Origin: Pseudoxanthomonas dokdonensis
Lineage (GTDB): Bacteria; Pseudomonadota; Gammaproteobacteria; Xanthomonadales; Xanthomonadaceae
Direction: 5' to 3'
Assembly (NCBI RefSeq): GCF_001431405.1
Contig: NZ_LDJL01000007.1
Coordinates: forward strand, 248,001-312,000
DNA length: 64,000 nt
Part shown: positions 34,374 through 43,100 of the stretch, one piece after another
Position numbering within the stretch: the first letter of the stretch is position 1
Layout: each line of letters opens with the position of its first letter
The notes under the pieces: model-generated
The model's database searches: none
What the model was told of the DNA's origin: nothing
Seen by the model: only the letters and a program-made list of their open reading frames with translations
Translations under genes and position numbers: made by a program

Positions 34374-37300
34374 ATGACAATTACTAGAAAAAGAAGTCGA
34401 ATCTCGCAAGGCGTCAAAAAATCCGCACTCAGTCTGGCATTGGCCGCATGCTTCAGCAGCGGCGTTTACGCGCAGTCCAACACCACCGGTGCGATCACCG
34501 GCCATGCCGCGGCGGGCGACACCGTCACCCTGGTCAATCCCGCCACCGGTTTCACCCGCACCATCGGCGTCAGCAGCGATGGCAGTTATCGCTTCTCGGC
34601 TTTGCCGACCGGTCAGTACACGGTTACCAGCAGTTCTGGCGGCTCGCGCACGGTCAATGTCAGTGTCGGCACCGCTTCCAGCGCCGACTTCGTCAGCAGC
34701 AGCGGCGCCACCACGCTGGATGCGGTGCTGGTCACTGGCCAGGGCTTCGTCAATCCGATCGACGTGTCGTCGGTCGAGTCGACCACCATCCTGACCGCCG
34801 AACAGATCGCCAAGGTCCCCGTACCACGTGATACCACCAGCGTTGCCCTGCTGGCACCGGGCACCGTGCGCGGCGATGCCGCTTTCGGCAACCTGGCTTC
34901 CTTCGGCGGCGCATCGGTGGCGGAAAACCAGTACTTCATCAATGGTTTCAACGTCACCAACTCATTCCGCGGTTTGAATTTCTCACAGGTGCCGTTCGAG
35001 GCGGTGGCCGAGCAGCAGGTCAAGACCGGCGGCTACGGTGCCGAGTTCGGCCGTTCGCTGGGCGGTGTGGTCAACCAGATCACCAAGCGCGGCACCAATG
35101 AGTTCCATGCTGGCTTCAATATCTTCTGGAGCCCGGAAGACCTCAACGAGCCCTCGAAGAACCAGTACCTCACTGATGGCACGCTGCTGCACGACAATTC
35201 CCGCGACAGCACCTGGGACAGCACCGCGTCGGTGTGGGCCAGCGGCGCGCTGATCCAGGACAAGCTGTTTGCCTATGGCTTGATTTCCTACACCAAGAAG
35301 GAAACCGACAACTGGGGCGGCCCGGTTGGCAATGCGGCAGCCAACATCCTGCCGACCGCGGCGAACTCCAGCAGCTCCACCGAAACCCCGAGCTGGTTGC
35401 TGAAGATGGACTGGTACCTGACCGACAGCAACCTGCTGGAACTGACGGCGTTTTCCGACAGCCAGGATCAGGAAATCGATGTCTACTCCAACACCCTGGG
35501 CGAAACCAACCGTACCGACTACCGCGGCACCAACTATATCGAGCAGGGTGGTGACAACGCGGTATTGAAGTACACCGGTTTCTGGACCGATACCTTCACC
35601 TTCTCGGCGTTGTACGGCCACGGTGAATTCTCGCGCGGGCAGCACCTGCGTACCGCCGATGGTGAACTGGTCTCGTATTCCGGTGATCTGAACCAGCAGG
35701 TGGGTGGCTGTCCGGACATCCAGGACGCCCGCACCGCGACCCGCAAAGGACTGACCGGCGTTTACCAGAGCTCCTGTTCGATCGGCTTTGGCAACCAGTT
35801 GCAACGTTCGGACTCCAAGGACACCCGTGACCAGTTCCGTATCGATGCCGAATGGCAGCTTGGCGATCACCTGCTGCGGGCTGGTTTCGATCTGGATGAT
35901 TACGAGTCAGTGGCCGGGCAGATCCGCGAAGGTGGCCGTTTGTGGCGCTATTCGACGGTCGATCCCACTCCTATCAACCCCAACTCCGGTGACGAGATTG
36001 ACATCGTTCGCGAGCAGATCACGCGCTCGGGTGCGGAGCTGAAGGTCAAGCAACGCGCCTTCTACATCGAAGACAGCTGGAACATCACCAACAACCTGTT
36101 GGCTTATGTCGGCCTGCGTTGGGACAGCTTCGAGAACCTCAATGGTGATGGCCAGAGCTACGTCAAGATCGACAACCAGTTCGGCCCTCGCCTGGGCATG
36201 TCCTGGGACGTCAACGGCGACTCCAGCTTCAAGGTCTTCGCCAACGCCGGTCGTTACGCGCTGCCGCTGACGCCAAGCGTGGCCCTGCGTGGCGCCAGTG
36301 CCTCGTTCTTCACCCGCCAGAACTACACCTTCACAGGTGTCGATCCGGTGACCGGGGCGCCGACCGGACTGACCCCGCGCAATGCCGCCGGTCCGGCCTT
36401 CATCAACGGCGAGGACGGCAACAGCCACAACCCGGACACGATTGCCTCGAAGAACCTGGAACCTCAGTACCAGGACGAATACATCCTCGGCATGCAGGCG
36501 GCGTTGACCGACCACATGACCCTGGGTGCACGCGGCATCTACCGTGACCTCAAGCAGGCCATCGATGACAACTGCGATTACACCGCCATCACCGACTACG
36601 CCGACGAAAACGGTCTGACCGTCAACATCCCCAACCCCGGATTCCCGTACTGCCGCATGTTCAATCCGGGCCAGGATGCCGTGCTGGTCACCGACATCGA
36701 AGGCAATGGCGAGCTGACCACCATCACCGTGCCCGGTGACCGCCTGAGCCCACCGGCCAAGCGTACCTACACCGCGTTGGAGTTCTTCGTCGATGGCAGT
36801 TGGGACAAACTGTTCCTGCAGGGTTCCTACACCTTCGCCAAGAGCAAGGGCAACACCGAAGGCGGCGTGAAGTCGGACATCGGCCAGGCCGATACCAACG
36901 TCACCCAGGATTTCGATTACATCGAACTCACCGAGAATACCTACGGCTACCTGCCCAACGATCGGCGCCACAGCCTGAAGCTGTTCGGCAACTACGATTT
37001 CAGTGAACAGTGGTCGATGGGTGCCAACCTGCTGGTGCAATCGGGACGGCCCAAGAACTGCATCGGCGTGCTGGATCGCGACCCCAATCGTGCGCCGGGC
37101 GACGGACCTAGCCTGCCGGTGGCATTGGGCGGTACCTACAATCCGCATCCGTACCAGGCGGCCTTCTTCCGCTGCAACAACATCCCGGTGCCGCGTGGTA
37201 CGGCCGGGCGGTTGCCGTGGACGACCACGTTGGACCTCAACGTGGCATGGCGTCCTTCGTTCGCCGAGGGCCTCCAGTTCAAGATGGATGTCTTCAATGT

Positions 37301-37439
37301 GTTCGATACCCAGGAAGTGACCTCGGTCAACGAAATCGCCGAAGACGGATCGACCGGCTTGCCGCAGGCCAACTACCTGGTGCCGACTTCGTACCAGGCC
37401 CCGCGCACCTTCCGTTTCATGGTCCAGTACGACTTCTGA
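34374..37439 (+). CDS. TonB-dependent receptor with N-terminal carboxypeptidase-regulatory-like domain (Oar-like), second copy
   Basis: The 1021-residue protein starts at the ATG at 34374, 7 bp after GAGAGAGA; an in-frame ATG 21 bp upstream lies before that ribosome site and is unlikely. Signal peptide ends VYAQ. The carboxypeptidase-regulatory-like domain (~35-105) and plug (~110-245; VNPIDVSSVESTTILT, QYFINGFNVTN, GGYGAEFGRSLGGVVNQITK) closely match the preceding gene, so the two arose by duplication. The barrel ends FRFMVQYDF. Promoter, leader length and ribosome site are also alike, pointing to shared regulation. The two differ strongly in extracellular loops, which suggests different ligands. 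Two TPR-sulfotransferase genes follow. Confidence 0.93.
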   Translation: MTITRKRSRISQGVKKSALSLALAACFSSGVYAQSNTTGAITGHAAAGDTVTLVNPATGFTRTIGVSSDGSYRFSALPTGQYTVTSSSGGSRTVNVSVGTASSADFVSSSGATTLDAVLVTGQGFVNPIDVSSVESTTILTAEQIAKVPVPRDTTSVALLAPGTVRGDAAFGNLASFGGASVAENQYFINGFNVTNSFRGLNFSQVPFEAVAEQQVKTGGYGAEFGRSLGGVVNQITKRGTNEFHAGFNIFWSPEDLNEPSKNQYLTDGTLLHDNSRDSTWDSTASVWASGALIQDKLFAYGLISYTKKETDNWGGPVGNAAANILPTAANSSSSTETPSWLLKMDWYLTDSNLLELTAFSDSQDQEIDVYSNTLGETNRTDYRGTNYIEQGGDNAVLKYTGFWTDTFTFSALYGHGEFSRGQHLRTADGELVSYSGDLNQQVGGCPDIQDARTATRKGLTGVYQSSCSIGFGNQLQRSDSKDTRDQFRIDAEWQLGDHLLRAGFDLDDYESVAGQIREGGRLWRYSTVDPTPINPNSGDEIDIVREQITRSGAELKVKQRAFYIEDSWNITNNLLAYVGLRWDSFENLNGDGQSYVKIDNQFGPRLGMSWDVNGDSSFKVFANAGRYALPLTPSVALRGASASFFTRQNYTFTGVDPVTGAPTGLTPRNAAGPAFINGEDGNSHNPDTIASKNLEPQYQDEYILGMQAALTDHMTLGARGIYRDLKQAIDDNCDYTAITDYADENGLTVNIPNPGFPYCRMFNPGQDAVLVTDIEGNGELTTITVPGDRLSPPAKRTYTALEFFVDGSWDKLFLQGSYTFAKSKGNTEGGVKSDIGQADTNVTQDFDYIELTENTYGYLPNDRRHSLKLFGNYDFSEQWSMGANLLVQSGRPKNCIGVLDRDPNRAPGDGPSLPVALGGTYNPHPYQAAFFRCNNIPVPRGTAGRLPWTTTLDLNVAWRPSFAEGLQFKMDVFNVFDTQEVTSVNEIAEDGSTGLPQANYLVPTSYQAPRTFRFMVQYDF

Positions 37440-37461
37440 CAACGCTGGTTCGCGTTATGCT

Positions 37462-37497
37462 GGAACGGTCGCCATTCGGCGGCCGTTCCTTTTTTTA
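37462..37497 (+). terminator. Rho-independent terminator between receptor and TPR-sulfotransferase
   Basis: GGAACGG / CCGTTCC (37462-37468, 37483-37489) with further inner pairing is followed by eight or nine T residues. Only about 11 bp separate its end from the next start codon. Confidence 0.85.
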
Positions 37498-37508
37498 CGG
37501 GGCAGGGT

Positions 37509-39071
37509 GTGCAACAGGCAAGCCACTACTGGCAGCAGGCGGACGCGTTGGACAAGGCCGGCGATCACGCCGCGGCCCGCGATGCGTATGCAGCGGTGTT
37601 GGCCGGCGACGCCGACCATGCCGCGGCCTGGTTGCGGCTGGGCCGGTTGGAGCGGATTGCCGACCATTATCGGCAGGCGGTGGACTGCGCGCTGCGGGCC
37701 GCCGACGCGGTGCGCAACCGACAGGCCTGGCGTAATCTTTCCTTCGTGACCCTGCGGTTGCTGGAGCTGGACCAGCGCCAGCGGGCGACCGAACTGATCC
37801 GGCAGGCCGATTGGCAACAGCCGGCGGTGCTGCAGCAGGCAGCGGTCCTGGCGCAGCACCTGTACCTGGCCGGTGAGTACCAAGTCTCGCTGGCGCTGAT
37901 CGAGCTGGCGAATCGCCATGTCGGGGCACATCATCTGCTCAGCTACGAACGTGGCAATGCGCTACGCGCCGTGGGCGACATGGATGGCGCCAGCCTGGCC
38001 TACGAACAGGCCATCGACCTGCGGCCGGTTCACGCGCTTGCGCACTGGGCCTTGGCCAGCCACCGGCCCGCGCATTCACTGCAACGGATTGAACGGCTGC
38101 GGCAGGCATTGGCTGGCACCCCCGAATCCAGCGAGGACAGCGCCTACCTGCAGTACGCGCTGTTCAAGGAATACGATGCCGCGGGCGCCCATGAACCAGC
38201 ATGGACGGCGCTGGAGGCCGGAGCAGCCATCAAGCACAACCGTTTGATCCGGGACCCGGATCTGGAAGCGCGCAACTGCGAACGGCTGCGGCAGCTTGCA
38301 TTGCCCGCGACCGACGAAGCGCGGCACACCAACGATCACGCGCTGACGCCAATCTTCATCGTTGGCATGCCGCGTACGGGTACCACCGTGCTTGAGCGCA
38401 TTCTCGACAACCATCCGGGGGTGGTCAGCGCCGGCGAGCTCAACGATTTCAACTCGGCCGTATCCATGGCCGCGGATCATTTTTTCATCGGCGGTTTGTT
38501 GCAGCGCGACTGGCAGGTGCTTGAAACAGTCGATTGGCAACGCGTCGGTGAGCTGTACCTGCAACGCATCGCGCCATGGTCAAAAGCTGCACGCTTCGTG
38601 GTCGACAAGCACCCGGCTAACTTCTTCAATGCCGCCTGGATTGCCCGGGCATTGCCGCATGCAAAGATACTGTGCCTGCTGAAAGAGCCGATGGACGCCT
38701 GCTTCTCCAATCTCAAGGAGCTGTTTGCCGGAGATGCCTACAGCTATAGCTACGACCAGAGGTCGCTGGCGCAGCACTACCGGCAAGTGCGGACACTGGC
38801 TGGCCACTGGCAGCAGCGGATGCCGTCGCGTTTCAAGTGTGTTGGCTACAATGAACTGGTACGCGAACCGGCCACCATGGCGGCGGACATCGCCCGCTTC
38901 TGTGGTATTGAATATGACCCCGGCAGCGTGCGCATCGAGCGTAACCACAGCCCGACGGCCACCGCCAGCAACTCACAGGTCAGGACCGCGATACATGATG
39001 CAAGCATTGATGCATGGAAAAGCTATGCGCAGCCTTTGCGGCCGCTGCAGACAGCACTGGCCGGAGATTGA
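37509..39071 (+). CDS. TPR-containing sulfotransferase, first copy
   Basis: The 520-residue protein has tetratricopeptide repeats over residues ~1-250 (AARDAYAAVLAGDADHAAAWLRLG is the clearest unit in outline) and a PAPS-dependent sulfotransferase domain over ~280-510. The 5'-phosphosulfate loop is GMPRTGTT (from residue 286), and the 3'-phosphate region is in DKHPANFFNAAWI and LLKEPMDACFSNLKELF. The end carries the late motif RIERNHSPTATASNSQVR. The start is GTG at 37509, preceded by GGGGCAGGG; no ATG is near the first repeat. No signal peptide, so it acts in the cytoplasm. The acceptor is unknown; TPR units usually hold a protein or peptide partner. Confidence 0.88.
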   Translation: MQQASHYWQQADALDKAGDHAAARDAYAAVLAGDADHAAAWLRLGRLERIADHYRQAVDCALRAADAVRNRQAWRNLSFVTLRLLELDQRQRATELIRQADWQQPAVLQQAAVLAQHLYLAGEYQVSLALIELANRHVGAHHLLSYERGNALRAVGDMDGASLAYEQAIDLRPVHALAHWALASHRPAHSLQRIERLRQALAGTPESSEDSAYLQYALFKEYDAAGAHEPAWTALEAGAAIKHNRLIRDPDLEARNCERLRQLALPATDEARHTNDHALTPIFIVGMPRTGTTVLERILDNHPGVVSAGELNDFNSAVSMAADHFFIGGLLQRDWQVLETVDWQRVGELYLQRIAPWSKAARFVVDKHPANFFNAAWIARALPHAKILCLLKEPMDACFSNLKELFAGDAYSYSYDQRSLAQHYRQVRTLAGHWQQRMPSRFKCVGYNELVREPATMAADIARFCGIEYDPGSVRIERNHSPTATASNSQVRTAIHDASIDAWKSYAQPLRPLQTALAGD

Positions 39072-39113
39072 TGGCGCACCGATGTCTGCATTGAAGCCAG
39101 GGCGCGGGCCGCG

Positions 39114-40718
39114 ATGACCCCGGTGGCATCCGATGCCGGTCAATGGATGCGGCAAGCCGAACAGTACGCCAGCCTCCGGCAGTGGCCGGCGGCCATCCAG
39201 GCCTATCAGCAGGCGCTGGCGTTGCGTCCCGGTGATGCCAATCTGCATGTGCAGTTGTCGTACGTGCATTCGCTGGCCGGCCATTATCGGCTTGCCCACC
39301 AGCATGCACTGGCCGCCCATGCCGCGCGGCCAAGCGAACCGGCGGTGATCCGCGAACTGGTCGCCCGGCTGCGGACCTTCAACCAGCCATGGGCCATCCT
39401 GCAGACTCTTGAACGGCTGAAGCCGCTGGATCGCATGCCGATTCCCCTGCTGCTGGCATTCGCGACCCAGTTGAGCAACCTCAACGAGCAGGAACAGGCG
39501 CTGGCACTGCTCGATGAAGCCAAGCGCGCGGATCCGCTGTATCCGCCGACCCTGGTCGCGCGGGCACAGGTGCTGGTCTACCTGGGCCGGTTTGCGGCGG
39601 CCGAGCAGGATCTGCAGGCCTGCCTGCGGCGTGCCCCGGAAATCGCCCAGGCGTGGTGGCTGATCTCCAAGTTGCGCAGGCAAACGAACGAAGCCAACCA
39701 CGTTGCCCGGTTGCAGTCGTTGCTGGCCGGCAATCCTGCCCGTCCCGGTGACGTGGAATTCCTGGAATACGCGCTGCACAAGGAGCTGGACGACCTCGGC
39801 GACCATGCCGGCGCGGCTGCGGCGCTGGAGCGCGCGTGCGAGGCCAAGCGGGCCCGGCTGGTCTACAGCAGCGAGGAATCACGTGCGCTGGTCGATGCCC
39901 TGATACGCATGCCAGCGGGCGACGCGACAGGGGCTGGCGGTGAGGCGCGAGAGGGTGGCGATGGCGCGAAGATCCCGATCTTCATCGTCGGCATGCATCG
40001 TTCCGGCACCACCCTGCTGGAGCAGCTGCTGGACGGCCATGACGACATCCGCGGGGTGGGCGAGCTGTACGACTTCACCACCCAGATGCGCTGGGCGACC
40101 GACCATCACTGCAAGGGAGTCATCGATGCCACCATCGTTGAGCGCGCAAGCGGCCTCGATTGGCCGGCCGTCGGTAGCGGCTACCTGCAGGGCATGCAGT
40201 GGCGGCTGGGTGGCGAACGCTGCTTCACTGACAAACTGCCATCCAACTTCCTCAACATCGGCTTCATCTGCCAGGCCTTGCCGCAGGCCCGTATCCTGCA
40301 CATGGTGCGCGACCCGGTCGAGGTCGCATTCTCCAATCTGCGCGAATTGTTTTCCGACGCCAATCCGTATTCCTATGACCAGGCCGAGCTGGCTGCGTTC
40401 CACCAGCAGTACCAGCGCCTGATGGCGCACTGGCATCAGCGTTGGCCGGGGCGCATCCTGGATGTGTCGTATCAGCGGCTGACCCGTGATACCGAGGCCG
40501 TACTGCGCGAGGTCTGCGATTTCTGCGGACTGCAGTTCCAGCCATCGATGCTGGCACTGCGGGAACGTTCGCGTGGCGTGGCGACTGCCAGCGCGGTGCA
40601 GGTGCGCGGCGAGGTGCACGCACGCGACGTGCCGAAGTGGGCTCCCTATGCCGACTATCTGCAGCCCTTCATCCGGACGATGGCCAGCGCCGGGGCAGCG
40701 GACCGACGCGGGCTCTAA
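39114..40718 (+). CDS. TPR-containing sulfotransferase, second copy
   Basis: The 534-residue paralogue of the preceding gene has the same architecture: TPR units from residue ~10 to ~250 (WPAAIQAYQQALALRPGDANLHVQL in outline) and a sulfotransferase domain from ~285 with GMHRSGTT (from residue 293), DKLPSNFLNIGFI and MVRDPVEVAFSNLRELF. The late motif SRGVATASAVQVRGEV is like that of the first copy. The start is ATG at 39114, 42 bp after the first copy, so the two are probably cotranscribed. No signal peptide is present. Different loop sequences suggest different acceptors. A tandem pair next to TonB-dependent receptors is the notable context. Confidence 0.88.
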   Translation: MTPVASDAGQWMRQAEQYASLRQWPAAIQAYQQALALRPGDANLHVQLSYVHSLAGHYRLAHQHALAAHAARPSEPAVIRELVARLRTFNQPWAILQTLERLKPLDRMPIPLLLAFATQLSNLNEQEQALALLDEAKRADPLYPPTLVARAQVLVYLGRFAAAEQDLQACLRRAPEIAQAWWLISKLRRQTNEANHVARLQSLLAGNPARPGDVEFLEYALHKELDDLGDHAGAAAALERACEAKRARLVYSSEESRALVDALIRMPAGDATGAGGEAREGGDGAKIPIFIVGMHRSGTTLLEQLLDGHDDIRGVGELYDFTTQMRWATDHHCKGVIDATIVERASGLDWPAVGSGYLQGMQWRLGGERCFTDKLPSNFLNIGFICQALPQARILHMVRDPVEVAFSNLRELFSDANPYSYDQAELAAFHQQYQRLMAHWHQRWPGRILDVSYQRLTRDTEAVLREVCDFCGLQFQPSMLALRERSRGVATASAVQVRGEVHARDVPKWAPYADYLQPFIRTMASAGAADRRGL

Positions 40719-40750
40719 ACCTTTTGCCCGTCGGGTTCATCCCAGTGGAT

Positions 40751-41356
40751 ATGCTGAATGTTGCCATGCACCCACCCATCCACTCCGCGCCGGTGACGGC
40801 GGTGCCGGTCGACGCCGCGGCCTTTGACGAACAGGCGTGGGTGAGTCGTGCCGCCGCCGGCGACGTACAGGCATTCGAAGCCTTGTACCGTCGTCACGTC
40901 GGCAGGGTCCATGGCGTGATCCAGCGCCTGACCGGCGGCCAGGGCGCGCGTGCCGAGGATCTGACCCAGGAAGCCTTCGTGCGTGCCTGGCAGGCGCTGC
41001 CACAGTTCCGGCAGGAGAGTGCATTTTCCACCTGGCTGCACCGGCTGGCGGTCAATACCGCATTGATGGAGTTGCGCAGCCGCAGGACACAACCGCAGCC
41101 CAGCGCCGACGAAGACGCGGTGGAGCGGCTTGAGGTGGCTGACTCAGCCGGCCATGTCACCGCATTGTCGATGGATCTTGAACGGGCCGTGGCAACCCTG
41201 CCGCCGAGGGCGCGCGCGGTGCTGGTGCTGCATGACGTGGAAGGCTGGAAACACGAAGAAATCGCCCGCGAGCTGGGCATGGCCGTCGGCAGCTCGAAGG
41301 CGCAACTGCATCGCGCGCGGCATCTGCTGCGCGAACGCTTGAGGACCGAACCATGA
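40751..41356 (+). CDS. ECF-type RNA polymerase sigma factor
   Basis: The 201-residue protein has sigma region 2 (~residues 30-100; AFEALYRRHVGRVHGVIQRL, AEDLTQEAFVRAWQALPQF and STWLHRLAVN) and region 4 (~135-195; LPPRARAVLVLHDVEGWKHEEIARELGMAVGSSKAQLHRAR in outline). Both regions needed for -10 and -35 recognition are present, with no region 3. Two in-frame ATG codons, 40751 and 40766, lack a strong ribosome site, so the exact start is open. It overlaps the next gene by 4 bp (ATGA). It is the first gene of a three-gene envelope-stress-like cassette. Confidence 0.92.
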   Translation: MLNVAMHPPIHSAPVTAVPVDAAAFDEQAWVSRAAAGDVQAFEALYRRHVGRVHGVIQRLTGGQGARAEDLTQEAFVRAWQALPQFRQESAFSTWLHRLAVNTALMELRSRRTQPQPSADEDAVERLEVADSAGHVTALSMDLERAVATLPPRARAVLVLHDVEGWKHEEIARELGMAVGSSKAQLHRARHLLRERLRTEP

Positions 41357-41823
41357 ATGACAAAGACGCCTCCCTGCATTGGCAACTGCGCGGTTTGCGC
41401 CGCGATGCTTCGCCCGGGCATGACCTGTGGCCGGCCATTGCCGGACGCATTGCCAGCTTGCCCCAGCAGCAGGCCGAGCCCGGCTTCCATCCGGTATCGC
41501 GCTGGTGGCCGATGGCCTTGGCTGCCTCTTTGCTGCTGGCCGTAGGCATGGTCTGGCAGGCCGGGCTGCTGCCATCGGCCACCGCACCGGGGGTCCAGCG
41601 CGAAGCGGCCTCGCTGACCCGCGACTATCAGAGCGCGATGACCCAGCTGGACCAACGCCCGCCGCCGACCGAGCTGGCCGATTCCTTGAAAGCCCTGGAT
41701 GACAGCGCCTCCCAGATCCGCGCGGCGCTGCGCCGCGATCCGCATTCCCGGTTGTTGCTGGAGCAGTTGCGCCGCACGTATACGCAGCGCATCAACCTGA
41801 CCCAGCGCGCCATCATGAGTTGA
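41353..41823 (+). CDS. Anti-sigma-factor-like membrane protein
   Basis: The 156-residue protein has a cytoplasmic N-terminal segment (~1-50) with WQLRGLRRDASPGHDLWPAIAGRI, a TM helix (~52-72; WPMALAASLLLAVGMVW) and a periplasmic helical tail. Such single-pass proteins coupled by ATGA overlap to an ECF sigma gene usually act as anti-sigma factors. I do not see the ZAS zinc motif (HxxxCxxC), so the binding mode is not the common one. The assignment is from position and topology. Confidence 0.75.
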   Translation: MNDKDASLHWQLRGLRRDASPGHDLWPAIAGRIASLPQQQAEPGFHPVSRWWPMALAASLLLAVGMVWQAGLLPSATAPGVQREAASLTRDYQSAMTQLDQRPPPTELADSLKALDDSASQIRAALRRDPHSRLLLEQLRRTYTQRINLTQRAIMS

Positions 41824-41834
41824 GGAGAAATACC

Positions 41835-42731
41835 ATGTTCCGTTTTTCACCGCTTTGCATCGCGCTGCTGCTGTCGACCAGCGTCACCGCCTACGCCCAG
41901 ACCGCGATTGACCAGAGTCATCCGCTGGCGGCGGACGGACGGCTGGACATCAACAACGTCAAGGGCAGCATCCAGGTCACCGCCTGGGACCGTAACGAGG
42001 TCAAGATTTCCGGCACCCTGGGGCAGGGGGTGGAGAAGCTGTCGGTGGAAGGATCTCCCGAGCATCTGGAAATCCGCGTGGTCTACCCGCGCGGCAGTGG
42101 CTGGGGTGGATCCCACGGCGGACCGACCGATCTCAAGCTGATGGTACCGCTGCGTGCCGAACTGGACGTGGAGTCGGTATCGGCTGACGTCGATGTCACC
42201 GGCGTGGCGCCCAGGCAGATCAGCATTGAAAGCGTCAGTGGCGCGATCACCGCCATCGGCGCACCACAGCGTGCCGATCTGCAGAGCGTCAGCGGTGACA
42301 TCAGCGCCACGCTCAACAGCCGCGATGTCGATCTGCAGACAGTCAGTGGCCGACTGGATCTGCGCGGTCGCCTGAGCGGTGATGTCAGTGCCGAAACCGT
42401 ATCGGGTGACATCAATGTCGCCGTCAACGGCGAACAGGTGACCGATCTGTCGACCAACACGGTCAGCGGTGACGCCGAAGTCCACACCGATCTGGCCAGC
42501 AAGGGCGAGATACACATGGAAAGCGTCAGCGGCAACCTGCTGCTGGTGGTGCCCAGGACCCTGTCGGCGCGAGTCAGCGGTGAGTCCTTCAGCGGTGATC
42601 TGAAAGCACCGGGGGTGACCATCAAGAAGGAACGCGGCCCGGGTTCCAGCTTCAGCACCCGCTATGGCGCCGCCGATGGCGAAGTTACCCTTGAAACCTT
42701 TTCCGGCGATGCAGAGCTGCGTCTGCAGTGA
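41835..42731 (+). CDS. DUF4097 beta-strand repeat protein, exported
   Basis: The 298-residue protein uses the ATG at 41835, 6 bp after AGGAGA. Signal peptide ends TAYAQ (~residue 22). The body repeats a VSGDI-type unit about every 17-22 residues (VESVSADVDV, IESVSGAITA, LQSVSGDISA, LQTVSGRLDL, AETVSGDINV, MESVSGNLLL, GESFSGDL, LETFSGDAEL), which builds a beta-helix or beta-solenoid. The family (DUF4097/adhesin-like) is typical downstream of ECF sigma and anti-sigma genes. It is probably periplasmic or on the surface and may be the output of the sigma cassette. Function is unknown. Confidence 0.9.
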   Translation: MFRFSPLCIALLLSTSVTAYAQTAIDQSHPLAADGRLDINNVKGSIQVTAWDRNEVKISGTLGQGVEKLSVEGSPEHLEIRVVYPRGSGWGGSHGGPTDLKLMVPLRAELDVESVSADVDVTGVAPRQISIESVSGAITAIGAPQRADLQSVSGDISATLNSRDVDLQTVSGRLDLRGRLSGDVSAETVSGDINVAVNGEQVTDLSTNTVSGDAEVHTDLASKGEIHMESVSGNLLLVVPRTLSARVSGESFSGDLKAPGVTIKKERGPGSSFSTRYGAADGEVTLETFSGDAELRLQ

Positions 42732-43100
42732 GGACACGACATGGCGTTCGAGTGACGACACGTCGCTTGGTCGTGGCCCTCGAATGACGCCCGACCAGCG
42801 CCACAAGCGACGCCGATGATCAGCTTCAATGCGATAGAAGGCCCCTGTTCAGTTACAGTCTGTGTCTCACAATGATGCCGAAATGCGCCCGGCGAGCCCG
42901 TTTTTTTGCCTGAAATCAGCTGTAAGTGACTGATGCTTCAGGGTGTTTTTGCTCTCACATAAATTTTCTGACTTTTCTCTCATTACTAGTAAAATTTGCG
43001 TTATCCTTCGGGCACCAGCCGCAAACGTAACGTGCGTCTGAACCATTGGCCTGGGTATTGCCCGGCTTAACTGTGAAATTTTGGAGAGAGAGAGCCTCTA
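42732..43100 (+). promoter_or_regulatory. 369-bp intergenic region with receptor promoter motif at 42989-43008
   Basis: No gene is seen. The stretch 42898-42995 is AT-rich against the GC-rich background. GTAAAA-N4-CGTTATCCTT (42989-43008) matches the core motif before the other two large receptors and lies 112 bp before the ATG. The upstream CGTAAT element is absent here. A strong ribosome site GGAGAGAGAGAG (43083-43094) precedes the start. Confidence 0.65.

Noticed and set aside
42855-42870. Clp/CRP-type site TGTGTCTCACA
   Set aside because: The half-sites are 3 bp apart instead of 6, so it does not fit the TGTGA-N6-TCACA spacing.
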